Assembly (NCBI RefSeq): GCF_013394775.1
Contig: NZ_JABXYT010000001.1
Location: 510,501-574,500 of the forward strand
DNA from: Oribacterium sp. oral taxon 102
GTDB lineage: Bacteria > Bacillota > Clostridia > Lachnospirales > Lachnospiraceae
DNA: 64,000 nt
Reading direction: 5' to 3'
The position numbers were made by a program, and so were the translations under genes. Positions 24,713 through 33,725 of this stretch are shown piece after piece. Below the pieces are notes generated by a model. It saw only the letters and a list, made by a program, of their open reading frames with translations, had not been told where the DNA came from and did no database searches. The first letter of the stretch is position 1. Each line of letters starts with the position of its first letter.

Positions 24713-26224
24713 ATGGGAGATTTAATACTTTCAATGAAGGGGATCAGCAAGTCGTTTTCAGGCGTCGCGGCGCTGAAAAACGCGGCGCTCGACCTGAAAG
24801 CAGGCGAAGTGGTCGCCCTGATGGGAGAGAACGGAGCCGGCAAGTCCACCCTTATGAAGATCCTGACCGGGATCTACTCCAAGGATGCCGGTGAGATCCG
24901 TTATATGGGAGAGGAGGTCTGCTACAAGGGTCCTGCGGAGTCGGAGGCGGCGGGGATCTCTATCGTGCATCAGGAGCTGAACATGATGAACGATTTGACT
25001 GTTGCGCAGAATCTCTTTATCGGCAGGGAAGAAAGGAAGGGACTCTTCATTGACGACAGGAAGATGAACGAAAGGGCGAAGGAGCTGTTCCAAACTCTGA
25101 AAATCAACATCAATCCTGCGGAGAAGATCGGAAACCTCACGGTAGGAAAGCAGCAAATGGTGGAGATCGCGAAAGCGATTTCCTCCAAGGCGAAGATCAT
25201 CATCTTCGATGAGCCTACCGCGGCGCTGACGGATTCCGAGATAGAGGAGCTCTTCAAGGTCATCCGGGATCTCCGGGAAAAGGGAACCGGCATGATCTAC
25301 ATTTCGCACAGGATGGACGAGATCAACGTCATTTCCGATCGCGTAATCGTGATGCGAGACGGTGAGTATGTGGGGACGCTCATTACGAAGGAGTGCGACA
25401 AGAACGATATCATCAAGCTGATGGTCGGCAGAACCATTTTCGGAGAGCCAAAGACAAAGTCCAATGTGCCGGAGGATGCGCCGGTCGTCCTCCGCTGCGA
25501 GGGGCTCTGTCGGGGAAAGGCGGTAAAGGATGTGAGCTTCGAGCTCCGGAAGGGGGAGATCCTCGGCTTCTCCGGACTGATGGGAGCGGGGCGCACAGAG
25601 GTCGCGAGACTCATCTTCGGAGCGGATAAGAAGGATTCCGGAAGGATATTCGTAAATGGGAAAGAGGTTGAGATCAACTCGCCGGAGGATGCAGTGGCGA
25701 ACGGGATCGGCTACCTTTCGGAGGACAGGAAGCGTTATGGCTTGATTGTAGAGAAGTCGATTGAGGAAAATACAGTCATCGCTTCTCTCGGCAATTTTAC
25801 GCGCGGCGTATTTATCGACAAGGCGAAGAGCCGGGCGGCGGCACAGAAATATGTAGAAAGCCTGAAGACCAAGACGCCGAGCGTGGCGCAGCTTGTCAGG
25901 AAGCTCTCCGGAGGGAACCAGCAGAAGGTGGTGATTGCCAAGTGGCTGGTGAGAGACTCCGACATCCTGATCTTCGACGAGCCGACCCGCGGCATCGACG
26001 TGGGCGCAAAGAGTGAAATCTACGCGCTGATGGAAAGCCTCGCGAAGGAGGGGAAATCCATCATTATGATTTCTTCCGAGCTGCCCGAGGTGCTTCGGAT
26101 GAGTGATCGCGTCATCGTTATGTGCGAGGGCAGGGTGACGGGAATGCTGGATATCTCAGAGGCGAACCAGGAAATCATCATGGGATCTGCGACTAAGCGG
26201 GAAGGGAAGAGTAACAATGGATAA
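24713..26224 (+). CDS. Sugar ABC transporter ATP-binding protein (RbsA/MglA type)
   Basis: The 503-residue protein is a tandem ATPase as in ribose, xylose and galactose importers. The first half has Walker A GENGAGKSTLMK, signature LTVGKQQMVEIAK and Walker B IIIFDEPTAALTD. The second half has the degenerate Walker A GLMGAGRTEVARL, signature LSGGNQQKVVIAKW and Walker B ILIFDEPTRGIDVG. The loss of the Lys/Ser loop in site two is normal for this family, with ATP hydrolysis mainly at site one. It powers uptake of a sugar, by context L-fucose. The stop overlaps the permease gene by eight bases. Confidence 0.9.
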   Translation: MGDLILSMKGISKSFSGVAALKNAALDLKAGEVVALMGENGAGKSTLMKILTGIYSKDAGEIRYMGEEVCYKGPAESEAAGISIVHQELNMMNDLTVAQNLFIGREERKGLFIDDRKMNERAKELFQTLKININPAEKIGNLTVGKQQMVEIAKAISSKAKIIIFDEPTAALTDSEIEELFKVIRDLREKGTGMIYISHRMDEINVISDRVIVMRDGEYVGTLITKECDKNDIIKLMVGRTIFGEPKTKSNVPEDAPVVLRCEGLCRGKAVKDVSFELRKGEILGFSGLMGAGRTEVARLIFGADKKDSGRIFVNGKEVEINSPEDAVANGIGYLSEDRKRYGLIVEKSIEENTVIASLGNFTRGVFIDKAKSRAAAQKYVESLKTKTPSVAQLVRKLSGGNQQKVVIAKWLVRDSDILIFDEPTRGIDVGAKSEIYALMESLAKEGKSIIMISSELPEVLRMSDRVIVMCEGRVTGMLDISEANQEIIMGSATKREGKSNNG

Positions 26225-27197
26225 GTTGAAAAAGATATTTTCTAGTCAGCGGGCAATCGTCATTACCGCTCTGATCTTGATCTGCCTTGCCTTTTCGGTG
26301 ATTACACCGGAAAATTTCCTGCAGGCGACGACCTTTACCAATATCGCCAAGTCTGCCTACTACGTTGCATTCATGGCGATCGGCGTGACCTTCGTGATTT
26401 GCACCGGCGGCATGGATCTCTCGATCGGCACGGTGGCGATCTGTACGGCGCTGATCGGCGGAACGCTGATGGAGAAGGGACTCCCGATGGGACTGGTGCT
26501 GCTGGTGATCCTTCTGAGCGGCTGCGTGTTCGGGCTGATCAACGGGCTGATGGTAGCACGGCTCGGACTGCCGTCCTTTATCGCGTCTCTGGGCACGATG
26601 ATGATGTCGAGAGGTCTGGGTTCCATCGTATCGGGCACGAAGACGATTTCCTTCCCGCAGGGAGATTCCGCGGGGGCGTGGTTTCGAGAGTTTTTTATGG
26701 TCACCAGGAGCGGTGGGCTCCTGCCGAAGAACTTCCCGACCGGCTTCGTGCTTCTCGCAGCGATTGCAGTCATTATGGCGATCGTTTTGAACAAGACGAG
26801 GCTGGGACGCTACATTCTCTCTATCGGCTCCAACAAGGAGGCGACGAGGCTCTCCGGCATCAATGTGGCGAAGTATGAAACCCTTGCCTATGTCTTTTCC
26901 GGATTCTTTGCGGCACTTGCGGGAATCGCTTATGTCGCCGTATTTACGACGGCGCAGCCCAATACCGGAAATGGCTTCGAGCTGGATGCCATCGCCGGTG
27001 TCGTGATCGGCGGCACTTCGCTCGCGGGCGGCGTGGGCACGATACTCGGCACCATTGTCGGCGTGTTCATCATGACGGTGCTGAAGATCGGCTTCCCCTA
27101 CATCGGCGTACAGTCGCATTATCAGCTCTTCATCACAGGCATCATCCTGATCTTCGCCGTATATATGGATGTGCTGAACAGAAAAAGGGGAAAATAA
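26217..27197 (+). CDS. Sugar ABC transporter permease (RbsC type)
   Basis: The 326-residue membrane protein belongs to the BPD_transp_2 family and probably crosses the membrane eight to ten times. Landmarks are ICTGGMDLSIGTVAI near residue 63, GLINGLMVARLGLPSFIASLG, and the ATPase-contacting loop region RYILSIGSNKEATRLSGINV. It forms the channel for the importer encoded with the upstream ATPase and downstream binding protein, probably as a homodimer. It overlaps the ATPase gene by eight bases. A 204-base gap with a structured-RNA-like element separates it from the binding protein. Confidence 0.9.
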   Translation: MDKLKKIFSSQRAIVITALILICLAFSVITPENFLQATTFTNIAKSAYYVAFMAIGVTFVICTGGMDLSIGTVAICTALIGGTLMEKGLPMGLVLLVILLSGCVFGLINGLMVARLGLPSFIASLGTMMMSRGLGSIVSGTKTISFPQGDSAGAWFREFFMVTRSGGLLPKNFPTGFVLLAAIAVIMAIVLNKTRLGRYILSIGSNKEATRLSGINVAKYETLAYVFSGFFAALAGIAYVAVFTTAQPNTGNGFELDAIAGVVIGGTSLAGGVGTILGTIVGVFIMTVLKIGFPYIGVQSHYQLFITGIILIFAVYMDVLNRKRGK

Positions 27198-27233
27198 AAG
27201 GATATACTGGTTGATTCATGACGCACATGCCAT

Positions 27234-27306
27234 GGGCGGGTGCCCCTAAGCCATCACGCAGAATTTATACGATTGGCGGCGCTGAAGCTTTCGGCACGGG
27301 GCATAC
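27234..27306 (+). ncRNA. Candidate structured RNA element, copy 1 (upstream of the sugar-binding protein)
   Basis: A GGGC/GCCC hairpin at 27234-27245 is followed 12 bases later by a 49-base block (27258-27306). The first 44 bases of that block align without gaps to the block at 54458 (34 of 44 identical, mostly transitions). Within it a hairpin GCTGAA-GCT-TTCGGC is conserved. It does not match any riboswitch class I could recall. It lies between permease and binding-protein genes, 96 bases ahead of the latter, so it may raise or modulate binding-protein expression. Confidence 0.5.
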
Positions 27307-27401
27307 ATGGTACTTGAAATCGAACTCATTTATTCCGGAGGAAGCAGTTCAGCCGAAGAGGCAGCAAAAATCCGGACGTAGATATCATTAAGGAGGAAAA
27401 A

Positions 27402-28511
27402 ATGAAAAAATCAAGAAAACTCGCAGCGGCTCTCCTGAGCACCATGGTGGCAGTATCTGCCCTTTCTGCCTGCGGCGGCAGCGCGAAGCCGGCGGAAAGC
27501 GCGGCGGCAGACAGCTCAAAGACTGAGAAGACAGAGACAGCAGCGGCGGCTGAGAATATGCATATCGACGTCATTGCGAAGGGCTTCCAGCATCAGTTCT
27601 GGAAGGCAGTAGAGCTGGGGACGAAGAAGGCGGCAGAGGAGTTTAAGGTTGATGTCACCTTCCAGGGACCGGATAATGAGTCTGCGATCGCACAGCAGGT
27701 AGAGTATCTGAATACGGCGATTGCCAAAAAGCCGGCAGCGATCTGCCTCGCGGCGCTCGACACGCAGGCAAGCATTCCGTCCATTCAGTCGGCAATGGAG
27801 GCAGGCATCCCCATCATCGGCTTCGACTCCGGCGTCCCGGATGCTCCGGAGGGTGCGATTAAGGCGAATGCTTCTACCAATAATACCGTTGCGGGCGCGT
27901 TAGCGGCAGACGAGCTGTATAAGCTGATCGAGACGGAGCTGAAGGATGCGAGTGCGCCTGTCCGGATCGGCGTCGTTGCGCAGGAATCCAACTCGCAGTC
28001 CATCGTTTCCAGAACGAAGGGCTTCGTGGACAGGATGACGGAGCTTTGCGGACCGGAGAACGTATCGGTCGAGGGGCATGACAGCCTGAAGAATGTGAAG
28101 GCGGGCGCGAAGGTGATTCTCGATGTCGGCATTCCGGCAGAGGTGAAGGATGTGGACGCGGCGGCAGTTGCTTCCTCGATTTTGGAGAAGTCTGATCTGA
28201 TTGCCATCTATGGCTCCAATGAGTTCGCAGCAAACGCTATCATTACGGCGAACGAGGGTCTGGATAAGCTCGGAGAGGGCAAGGTCGTGGCAGTCGGCTT
28301 CGACGCAGGCAAGAAGCTGCTGGATGCTGTCAGAAACAAGACCTTCGCAGGCGCGGTAACGCAGGATCCGGTACAGATCGGCTATCAGGCAGTGAAGCTT
28401 GCTGTAGAAGCTGCCGGCGGAAAGACGGTTGAGGATGTAGATACCGGCGCGAAGTGGTACAATGCAGATAACATGGAAGCAGAGGACATAAAGCCCTGTC
28501 TGTATGAATAA
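27402..28511 (+). CDS. Sugar ABC transporter substrate-binding lipoprotein (RbsB type, probable L-fucose)
   Basis: The 369-residue protein has a signal peptide with lipobox (ALSAC, Cys about residue 24), an Ala/Ser/Thr/Glu linker, and a periplasmic-binding type-1 domain from about residue 50: HIDVIAKGFQHQFWKAVELG, DNESAIAQQVEYLNTAI, AGIPIIGFDSGV, VRIGVVAQESNSQSI, LIAIYGSNEFAANAI, VVAVGFDAGKKLLDAV, FAGAVTQDPVQIGYQAV. It captures the sugar outside the membrane and delivers it to the RbsC-type permease. AAGGAGGAAAAA precedes the ATG. Fucose is inferred from the surrounding catabolic genes; other deoxyhexoses are possible. Confidence 0.88.
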   Translation: MKKSRKLAAALLSTMVAVSALSACGGSAKPAESAAADSSKTEKTETAAAAENMHIDVIAKGFQHQFWKAVELGTKKAAEEFKVDVTFQGPDNESAIAQQVEYLNTAIAKKPAAICLAALDTQASIPSIQSAMEAGIPIIGFDSGVPDAPEGAIKANASTNNTVAGALAADELYKLIETELKDASAPVRIGVVAQESNSQSIVSRTKGFVDRMTELCGPENVSVEGHDSLKNVKAGAKVILDVGIPAEVKDVDAAAVASSILEKSDLIAIYGSNEFAANAIITANEGLDKLGEGKVVAVGFDAGKKLLDAVRNKTFAGAVTQDPVQIGYQAVKLAVEAAGGKTVEDVDTGAKWYNADNMEAEDIKPCLYE

Positions 28512-28537
28512 TTCCGAAAGGGAGAAAGGATCCGAAA

Positions 28538-28978
28538 ATGCTGAAAGGAATTCCCGGAATACTGTCGCCGGAGCTTCTGGCGGCGCTCTGTGAGATGGGG
28601 CATTCCGACAGGCTGGTGATCTCGGACGGCAATTTCCCCGCGCACAGCGTGGGGAAAAATGCCAAGGTGATCCGGCTCGACGGACACGGCGTCCCGGAGG
28701 TGCTGGAGGCAGTGCTCAGGCTGTTTCCGCTGGACAGCTATGTGGAGAAGCCGGTTTCCCTGATGGAGAAGGTGCCCGGAGATACGGTGGAGACGCCGAT
28801 CTGGAAGGAATTTGAAGAGATTGTGGCAAGGAATGACGGACGCGGCGTGTCGTCCATCGGTTTCCTTGAGAGATTCCGCTTCTACGAGGAGGCGAAGACC
28901 TCGTATCTGATTATCGTGACCTCAGAGAGGGCGCTGTATGCGAATGTCATGCTGCAAAAGGGCGTGGTGACAGACTGA
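28538..28978 (+). CDS. fucU: L-fucose mutarotase
   Basis: The 146-residue protein belongs to the RbsD/FucU family, which interconverts alpha and beta anomers of free L-fucose so the isomerase gets its preferred form. The start MLKGIPGILSPELLAALCEMGHSD, the HSDRLVISDGNFPAHS catalytic His/Asp region, the long FYEEAKTSYLIIVTSERALYANV strand, and a length equal to E. coli FucU all fit. It lies 26 bases after the binding-protein gene. Clustering with fucI favours FucU over RbsD. Confidence 0.93.
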   Translation: MLKGIPGILSPELLAALCEMGHSDRLVISDGNFPAHSVGKNAKVIRLDGHGVPEVLEAVLRLFPLDSYVEKPVSLMEKVPGDTVETPIWKEFEEIVARNDGRGVSSIGFLERFRFYEEAKTSYLIIVTSERALYANVMLQKGVVTD

Positions 28979-28997
28979 GAAAGAGAGGGAAAGAGAA

Positions 28998-30146
28998 ATG
29001 GCTGACAGAATTGTATTGAATGAAACCTCTTATCATGGAGCGGGAGCGATTCAGGAGATCCCGAAGGAGGCGAAGGGCAGAGGCTTCCGAAAGGCGTTCG
29101 TCTGCTCGGATCCGGATCTCCTCAAGTTCAAGGTGACGGATAAGGTGACGGAGCTCCTCAAGGCAGAGGGCATGGAGTTTGAGATCTATTCCGACATCCG
29201 CCCCAATCCTACCATTGAGAATGTGCAGAGCGGCGTTGCGGCCTTCCGGAAATCCGGCGCGGATTACATCATTGCGATCGGCGGCGGTTCCTCCATGGAC
29301 ACCTCGAAGGCGATCGGCATCATCATTACCAATCCGGAGTTCGAGGATGTGAGAAGTCTGGAGGGACTCTCCGCGACGAAGAAGCCCAGCATTCCGATCT
29401 TCGCGGTTCCGACGACAGCCGGTACGGCAGCGGAGGTGACGATCAACTATGTGATCACCGATGTGGAAAAGAAGCGGAAGTTCGTGTGCGTAGACCCGCA
29501 TGACATCCCGGTGGTGGCCTTTGTGGACCCGGAGATGATGAGTTCGATGCCGAAGGGCCTCACCGCTTCGACCGGCATGGATGCGCTCACCCACGCGATC
29601 GAGGGCTACACGACCCGCGGCGCGAACACCATTACGGATATGTTCAACCTGAAGGCGATCGAGCTGATTGCGAAGAACCTGAGGGGCGCCGTGGAGAATA
29701 CGAAGGAGGGCAGAGCGGGAATGGCGCTCGGGCAGTATCTCACCGGCATGGGCTTCTCAAACTGTGGGCTCGGCATCGTGCATTCCATGGCACATTCTCT
29801 GGGTGCCGTATATGATACGCCGCACGGCGTGGCAAATGCGATTCTCCTGCCTACGATCATGGAGTACAATGCCGATGCGACAGGCGAGAAGTTCAAGGAT
29901 ATCGCGATTGCAATGGGGGTCGAGGGCGTAGAGGGGATGAGTCAGGAGGAATACAGAAAGGCTGCGGTTGACGCGGTGAAGAAGCTCTCCGCCGACGTCG
30001 GCATTCCGGCTGATCTGAAGGCGATTGTGAAGCCGGAGGATCTGGACTTCCTCACCCAGTCTGCGATGGATGACGCCTGCAAGCCGGGCAATCCGAAGGA
30101 GCCTAGCTTTGAGGATATTAAGAATCTTTACCTTAAGCTGATGTAA
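28998..30146 (+). CDS. fucO: Lactaldehyde reductase (iron-dependent alcohol dehydrogenase)
   Basis: The 382-residue protein is a group III iron-dependent alcohol dehydrogenase. It has the NAD-binding [32 protein letters not shown], and the iron ligands in [14 protein letters not shown] and the [19 protein letters not shown] helix pair. FucO reduces L-lactaldehyde from the aldolase step to (S)-1,2-propanediol, regenerating NAD+ under anaerobic conditions. It closes the fucose operon, 19 bases after fucU, and a long terminator follows. Without further propanediol genes in the window, propanediol is the predicted excreted product. Confidence 0.93.
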   Translation: MADRIVLNETSYHGAGAIQEIPKEAKGRGFRKAFVCSDPDLLKFKVTDKVTELLKAEGMEFEIYSDIRPNPTIENVQSGVAAFRKSGADYIIAIGGGSSMDTSKAIGIIITNPEFEDVRSLEGLSATKKPSIPIFAVPTTAGTAAEVTINYVITDVEKKRKFVCVDPHDIPVVAFVDPEMMSSMPKGLTASTGMDALTHAIEGYTTRGANTITDMFNLKAIELIAKNLRGAVENTKEGRAGMALGQYLTGMGFSNCGLGIVHSMAHSLGAVYDTPHGVANAILLPTIMEYNADATGEKFKDIAIAMGVEGVEGMSQEEYRKAAVDAVKKLSADVGIPADLKAIVKPEDLDFLTQSAMDDACKPGNPKEPSFEDIKNLYLKLM

Positions 30147-30159
30147 GAAGGGCTTTTGC

Positions 30160-30207
30160 ACAGCTCGCGGCAGGGGAGGCGCACTCGCTTCTCCTGCCGC
30201 GAGCTGT
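30160..30207 (+). terminator. Terminator of the fucose operon
   Basis: A 15-bp arm (ACAGCTCGCGGCAGG with CCTGCCGCGAGCTGT) with an 18-base loop follows the fucO stop by 13 bases, with a short T tract after it. Confidence 0.85.
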
Positions 30208-30235
30208 TTGCTCCTTCGGATCATAGCTCTTAAAT

Positions 30236-30250
30236 CAATAATAATTATCG
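30236..30250 (+). promoter_or_regulatory. PerR box upstream of rubrerythrin
   Basis: CAATAATAATTATCG contains a perfect ATAAT-N-ATTAT core of the PerR/Fur 7-1-7 box (11 of 15 to the consensus). It sits directly upstream of the -35 of the rubrerythrin promoter. A perR gene with its own box lies 8 kb away. Confidence 0.65.
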
Positions 30251-30256
30251 TTTCTA

Positions 30257-30285
30257 TTGACAAGAGGCGCATTCCTTTCTATAAT
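30257..30285 (+). promoter_or_regulatory. Consensus sigma-A promoter of rubrerythrin
   Basis: TTGACA, a 17-base spacer, then TATAAT: a perfect match in both hexamers. It ends 60 bases upstream of the rubrerythrin ATG. Confidence 0.85.
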
Positions 30286-30345
30286 GATAGCAATACAGGG
30301 AGCCGGTATTTCCGGCGTGAGAGTCTATTTATAAGGAGAATGGAT

Positions 30346-30882
30346 ATGCGAGATTACAAGGGAACACAGACGGAGAAGAACCTGCTGGCGGCGTTTGCCG
30401 GAGAGTCGGAGGCGAGGAACAAGTACAGCTACTTCGCATCCGTGGCGAAGAAGGAGGGCTATGAGCAGATCTCTGCGCTTTTCCAGAAGACGGCGGACAA
30501 CGAGAAGGAGCATGCGAAGCTCTGGTTCAAGGAGCTCGGAGGGATCGGTAATACGGCGGAGAATCTGAAATCTGCGGCGGAGGGAGAGAACTACGAGTGG
30601 ACGGATATGTACGCCGGCTTCGCCAAGACTGCGGAGGAGGAGGGCTTTCCGGAGCTTGCTGCACGCTTCCGTCTGGTTGCGGCGATCGAGAAGCATCACG
30701 AGGAGCGCTACCGTGCGCTGCTGAAGAATGTCGAGCTGGCAGAGGTCTTCACGAAGAGCGAGGTGAAGGTCTGGGAATGCCGGAACTGCGGGCATATCGT
30801 GGTCGGCACGAAGGCGCCGGAGATCTGCCCGACCTGCAATCATCCGCAGAGCTACTTCGAGATTCATGCGGACAATTATTGA
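30346..30882 (+). CDS. rbr: Rubrerythrin
   Basis: The 178-residue protein has an N-terminal four-helix ferritin-like domain with the diiron Glu/His ligands ([38 protein letters not shown]). A C-terminal rubredoxin-type FeS4 site follows ([10 protein letters not shown] and CPTCNHP). Rubrerythrins reduce hydrogen peroxide to water with electrons passed through rubredoxin and protect anaerobes from air. The ATG at 30346 is preferred to that at 30340 because AAGGAG ends one base before the latter. It is transcribed alone from a consensus promoter with an adjacent PerR box, which predicts peroxide induction. Confidence 0.94.
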   Translation: MRDYKGTQTEKNLLAAFAGESEARNKYSYFASVAKKEGYEQISALFQKTADNEKEHAKLWFKELGGIGNTAENLKSAAEGENYEWTDMYAGFAKTAEEEGFPELAARFRLVAAIEKHHEERYRALLKNVELAEVFTKSEVKVWECRNCGHIVVGTKAPEICPTCNHPQSYFEIHADNY

Positions 30883-30942
30883 GTATTGAGAAAGGCGCGG
30901 CGCAGCCGCAAAGGATACGGAAGCAGAACAGAGCTGTGACGC

Positions 30943-30980
30943 AAATCTCCCGGATGGGCTTCGACCTGCCGGGGGATTTT
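30943..30980 (+). terminator. Terminator after rubrerythrin
   Basis: AAATCTCCCGG pairs with CCGGGGGATTT around a GC loop, and TTAATTT follows. Confidence 0.7.
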
Positions 30981-31068
30981 AATTTCTGAGATTTCATTCT
31001 TCTCTTTAACGGTATCGTCTACTCTGAAATTAACCTGTGCCATATCCCTCTTTATTTATTCATTGCAA

Positions 31069-31112
31069 AGCATTTGCTTTTCTATGTAAGGTGTATTTTT
31101 TAAGCAAATGCT
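31069..31112 (-). terminator. Hairpin after the peptide transporter operon
   Basis: AGCATTTGCTT and AAGCAAATGCT form an 11-bp stem with a 22-base loop eight bases beyond the last gene of the minus-strand operon. No clear T tract follows on either strand, so it is either a weak terminator or an mRNA 3' end protector. Confidence 0.45.
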
Positions 31113-31119
31113 CCGTGGC

Positions 31120-31911
31120 CTATCGCAGTGTATCCCGCAGCAGCAGCTTCGTATATTCCTCTCTCGGGGCTTGCAGCAGCTCTGCGGCAGCGCCCTCCTC
31201 GATAAGCCTTCCCTGATACATCACGGCGATGCGGTCGGCGAGGAAGTTTACGACGGAAATATCGTGGCTGATGAAGAGACAGGCGATGCGGTACCGTTCT
31301 CTAAGCTCCTTCAGCAGATTCAGGATCTGCGCTTGTATGGATACGTCCAGAGCGGAGACTGCTTCGTCACAGATGAGGAGCTCCGGGCGGCTGATGAGCG
31401 CTCGCCCGATGGCGATGCGCTGCGCCTGCCCGCCGGACAGCTCCCGCGGACGCTTCCGGAGCACGGCGCTTTCCAATCCGACAGTGTCGCAGATTTCCTC
31501 TGCCCGCTGCCGTCTCTTCGCGGCGGACGGCTCGAGCCGCAGTGTGTACAGCGGCTCGGTAAGGATGGAGAGGATAGACGCGTTGGGATTCATAGAGCCG
31601 AGCGGATCCTGAAACACATACTGTACGCTGCGGCGGAAGCAGCGGTAGCTGTCCCCCCGAAGTGAGCGGATATCCTTTCCGCGGAAGCGGACGATGCCGC
31701 TATCCGGAGTCTGTAAGCCGCCCAGCAGCTCTGCGGCGGTGGACTTTCCGCTTCCGGACTCTCCGACGATGCCGAGGATCTCTCCGGCATGGAGCTGCAG
31801 CGTGATCCGGTCGACAGCGCGAAGCGTATGGCGCGGACGGTGCAGGATCGGAGAATAGGAGTCGGCGAAGCTTTTGCAGAGTCCCTCGCAGGACAGAAGC
31901 GGTTCAGTCAT
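31120..31911 (-). CDS. Oligopeptide-type ABC transporter ATPase, second subunit (DppF/OppF-like)
   Basis: The 263-residue ATPase is the last gene of a five-gene minus-strand operon. It shows Walker [16 protein letters not shown], the Q-loop VFQDPLGSMNP typical of the Opp/Dpp family, signature LSGGQAQRIAIGRAL, Walker B LLICDEAVSALDV and the switch LFISHDISVV. The ATG at 31911 overlaps the previous gene by eight bases; the longer open frame upstream is a GC artefact. The Cys-rich C-terminal extension of many OppF proteins is absent, so this is a short form. With its partner ATPase it powers uptake of peptides or a related solute. Confidence 0.88.
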   Translation of the reverse strand: MTEPLLSCEGLCKSFADSYSPILHRPRHTLRAVDRITLQLHAGEILGIVGESGSGKSTAAELLGGLQTPDSGIVRFRGKDIRSLRGDSYRCFRRSVQYVFQDPLGSMNPNASILSILTEPLYTLRLEPSAAKRRQRAEEICDTVGLESAVLRKRPRELSGGQAQRIAIGRALISRPELLICDEAVSALDVSIQAQILNLLKELRERYRIACLFISHDISVVNFLADRIAVMYQGRLIEEGAAAELLQAPREEYTKLLLRDTLR

Positions 31912-32875
31912 TATCTTCTCCTTTTTCGGCGAGGCAGCAGCGACAGAAGTGCCCCGGTGCAAGCTCCCGCAGGCTTTGCACTGTCTCGCAGGCGGACGTA
32001 TAGTCCGGACAGCGCGGCGCGAAGATGCAGCGTTCTGTATCCCTGCCGCTGTCCGGAACGAAGCCCGGGAGCGCGGGCAGCCGCTCCGGGGGCGTGCCGA
32101 GCGGCGGAATGATGCGGAGCAGAGCTCTGCTGTAGGGGTGCGCCGCCGCGCGGAAGAGCTGCGCGGTGTCCGTGAGTTCCACGAGACGCCCTGCATAAAG
32201 GACGGCGATCCGCTCGGAATATTGCCGGAGGAGCCGCAGGTTGTGGCTGATGAGGACGATGGAGATGCCCCTCTCCTGATGAAGCTCCCGGAAAAGCGTG
32301 AGGATCTGTCGGGCGATCCCGGCATCCAGCGCAGTGGTCGGTTCATCAGCGATCAGCAGCTCCGGATCGTTCATCAGTGCCATGGCGATGTTGACGCGCT
32401 GCCGCATCCCTCCGGAAAGCTGCCAGGCATAGGAGCGCAGGATCCGCGACGGATCCTCGAAGCCGACCCGGCGGAGCAGTGCCTCTGCCCGGAGCAGCGC
32501 TTCCTTCCGGCTTCCCCTCCCGGCAGAGAGGAAGCCGTCGGTGATCTGTGAGCGGATGCGGAGATCAGGGTGCAGATAGAATATTGTATTCTGCGGAATC
32601 CAGCCGACATGCGTTCCGAGCAGCCGCCTCCATTTCCGGAGAGGGAGCGCCCGGCAATCCGTGCCGAAGAGCGAAAGCCGTTCTGCATGAAACTGCACAG
32701 CCTCCGGGAGAATGCGGAGCAGAGCGCGGAAGAGCATGGTTTTGCCACTGCCGGATTCGCCGGCGACGCCGAGAATTTCATCCCGGCAGATATCCAGACT
32801 GAGCCGGTGAAGCAGCGTCTGTTTTTCTGAACAGATGCTGAGATTTCGTATGGAAATCAGGATTTCTTTTTTCAA
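31904..32875 (-). CDS. Oligopeptide-type ABC transporter ATPase, first subunit (DppD/OppD-like)
   Basis: The 323-residue protein starts at a TTG preceded by ACAGGAGGAGACACA. It carries Walker [17 protein letters not shown]-loop [15 protein letters not shown], signature [15 protein letters not shown], Walker [15 protein letters not shown] and switch [10 protein letters not shown]. The C-terminus has the oligopeptide ABC motif with Cys residues ([14 protein letters not shown]) that marks OppD/DppD and may bind an iron-sulphur cluster. It pairs with the downstream ATPase as a heterodimer. The operon order is binding protein, two permeases, two ATPases. Confidence 0.88.
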   Translation of the reverse strand: MKKEILISIRNLSICSEKQTLLHRLSLDICRDEILGVAGESGSGKTMLFRALLRILPEAVQFHAERLSLFGTDCRALPLRKWRRLLGTHVGWIPQNTIFYLHPDLRIRSQITDGFLSAGRGSRKEALLRAEALLRRVGFEDPSRILRSYAWQLSGGMRQRVNIAMALMNDPELLIADEPTTALDAGIARQILTLFRELHQERGISIVLISHNLRLLRQYSERIAVLYAGRLVELTDTAQLFRAAAHPYSRALLRIIPPLGTPPERLPALPGFVPDSGRDTERCIFAPRCPDYTSACETVQSLRELAPGHFCRCCLAEKGEDND

Positions 32876-32903
32876 TGTGTCTCCTCCTGTGTCTGTTTCG
32901 CGC

Positions 32904-33725
32904 CTAGCCTGCCTGCTCTTTGGAGAGGAGCAGGTCGCTAAGACCATCGCCGAGGAGCTGGAAGCCCAGCACCGAGAGAGAGATACAGACCGCCGGAGGT
33001 GCCGCGAGGTAGGGATAGAGCAGGGCGTAGTCCTTCGCCTCCGAGAGCATCAGCCCCCAGCTGGCATCCGGCGGCTGTACGCCCAGTCCCAAGAAGGAGA
33101 GCGCCGCCTCCGTCATGATCGCGGTGGCGATACTGGCAGAGAACTGCGTCAGGAGTCGGGGAAGCAGCATCGGAAAATAATAGTGCGTGAGCAGACGGAG
33201 CCGGCTCACGGAGAAGCTCCGTGCCGCCTTGATCATGGGGAGCTTCTCCTTCTCCAGAATCAGAGCGTAGCTGAGACGCGCAAAGGGCGCGACAGTAAAG
33301 ACGCTGATGGCGAGGATCGCCGCAGGCTCGCCCTTGCCGATGGCAGCGACCAGCATCAGTGCGAGGAGGATGCCGGGAAAGGCGAGCAGCCCGTCGATGC
33401 TTCGGAGGATCAGTGTCTCGAGGATGCCCTTGCGGATCGCCGCCGCAGCGCCCAGCAGAGTGCCGAGGAGAGCGCCGCTCGCAACCGAGACGAAGCCGAT
33501 CAGCAGCACGGTGCGGGAACCGTATAGGATCCGGCTGAGGATGTCTCTTCCGTACTGATCTGTGCCGAGCAGGTGCCCCGGTGTCTGCCCTATGCGGAGG
33601 AAGGGGTGCAGATTATCCATCTGATTCGGCGGATAGGGAAGGTAAACGAAGGAAAGCAGGCAGAGCAGGCAGAGTGCGAGCAGCAGCCCGAGCCCGAGCC
33701 GGAGATTCCAGTTTCTGATTTTCAT
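32904..33725 (-). CDS. Peptide-type ABC transporter permease (DppC/OppC-like)
   Basis: The 273-residue membrane protein has an N-terminal helix (LGLGLLLALCLLCLLSFVYL), the OppC-type LLGTDQYGRDILSRILYGSRT motif region, and a cytosolic EAA loop (MIKAARSFSVSRLRLL). Five or six helices are expected. The ATG at 33725 overlaps the preceding permease stop by four bases (ATGA), implying coupled synthesis of the two channel halves. The long open frame running upstream to 34373 lies inside the DppB gene and is not real. Confidence 0.88.
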   Translation of the reverse strand: MKIRNWNLRLGLGLLLALCLLCLLSFVYLPYPPNQMDNLHPFLRIGQTPGHLLGTDQYGRDILSRILYGSRTVLLIGFVSVASGALLGTLLGAAAAIRKGILETLILRSIDGLLAFPGILLALMLVAAIGKGEPAAILAISVFTVAPFARLSYALILEKEKLPMIKAARSFSVSRLRLLTHYYFPMLLPRLLTQFSASIATAIMTEAALSFLGLGVQPPDASWGLMLSEAKDYALLYPYLAAPPAVCISLSVLGFQLLGDGLSDLLLSKEQAG

